Assembly: GCA_030849065.1 (NCBI GenBank)
Contig: JASAON010001613.1
Location: forward strand, 1 to 64,000
Direction of reading: 5' to 3'
DNA length: 64,000 bases
Source of the DNA: Jaenimonas drosophilae
Taxonomy: Eukaryota; Euglenozoa; Kinetoplastea; Trypanosomatida; Trypanosomatidae
The stretch's first letter is position 1; every line of letters starts with the position of its first letter. Shown here one piece after another: positions 63,759 through 64,000 of the stretch. Under the pieces are notes generated by a model. The model had not been told where the DNA came from. It searched no databases and saw only the letters and a list, made by a program, of their open reading frames with translations. The position numbers and the translations under genes are program-made.

Positions 63759-64000
63759 TCACGCACCATCAGCCACCACAGCATCAAATGAAGGAGGAGG
63801 AGGAAGGCTCTTGTTGAGTTTTGCGAGCGCAGTCGTCACCGCATCGCTGAAGGCTGCCACCGTCCCTCGCACATGCCCGTCAGACGCGGCCAACCTCGCC
63901 TTCAGCTGTTCTCCCTCCGCCCGCTCCTTTCCGAGTACATCCTGGAGCCCAGCGATAACTTCCTCCTTGGCGGCCAAAGCCACCTCCACGTCAGCGATAC
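63759..64000 (-). CDS. C-terminus of a coiled-coil protein, cut by the window end
   Basis: The frame stays open to the window edge, so the start lies outside. About 80 residues are visible: a Glu/Ala/Lys helix (VEVALAAKEEVIAGLQDVLG then KERAEGEQLKARLAA), a shorter Ala/Thr/Leu helix and a Pro-rich end (SLPPPPSFDAVV). Family unknown. Confidence 0.6.
   Translation of the reverse strand, partial: IADVEVALAAKEEVIAGLQDVLGKERAEGEQLKARLAASDGHVRGTVAAFSDAVTTALAKLNKSLPPPPSFDAVVADGA

Overview
This looks like nuclear DNA from a kinetoplastid protist. The strongest evidence is a tandem pair of trypanothione reductase genes (about 25.0-29.1 kb), an enzyme characteristic of that group. Every convincing gene is intronless and on the minus strand, as expected for one polycistronic transcription unit. 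Pyrimidine-rich tracts followed by AG sit just upstream of many start codons, as expected for spliced-leader trans-splicing. I see no transposon, tRNA, rRNA or CRISPR. The large membrane and signalling proteins of unusual design suggest a bodonid-type lineage more than Leishmania or Trypanosoma, but that is inference.

Layout, in the direction of transcription (high to low coordinates). 64.0-55.1 kb: the C-terminus of a coiled-coil protein, a CEP295-like coiled-coil protein, a branched-chain-type E2 acyltransferase with two lipoyl domains, a Fip1-motif/CCCH zinc-finger protein and the ribosome-export GTPase LSG1. 55-41.8 kb: a 1006-residue membrane protein of unknown family, a protein with about ten Cys4 zinc ribbons, a dual-specificity phosphatase and the Fe-S assembly factor NAR1. 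41.7-29.4 kb: a membrane protein with a PDZ domain, a 98-residue membrane protein, an ankyrin protein, a Tudor-like protein, a very-long-chain fatty-acid dehydratase, an orphan, a monothiol glutaredoxin, MCM8 and mitoribosomal uS11m. 29.1-20.1 kb: two trypanothione reductases, a DBP8/DDX49 helicase, a possible axonemal protein and a SAXO-like repeat protein broken by one ambiguous base. 18.6-1.6 kb: a MORN-repeat MAP3K-like kinase, condensin SMC2, APC3/CDC27, a Tctex-1 dynein light chain, a calcineurin-like phosphoesterase, a PPR-like protein and a DUF229 enzyme with about five N-terminal membrane helices.

The first 1.6 kb is full of homopolymer runs and looks like a poor-quality contig end. 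As usual in kinetoplastids, neighbouring genes are not obviously related in function. Themes that recur are cell division (SMC2, APC3, MCM8), flagellum/basal body (SAXO-like, Tctex-1, CEP295-like), mitochondrion (uS11m, E2, glutaredoxin, possibly the PPR and zinc-ribbon proteins) and thiol redox (trypanothione reductases, glutaredoxin). The most interesting result is that the two reductases are identical through the body of the gene and differ at the C-terminus. One ends in Ser-Ser-Leu, the same tripeptide that ends glycosomal phosphoglycerate kinase of T. brucei, and the other does not.
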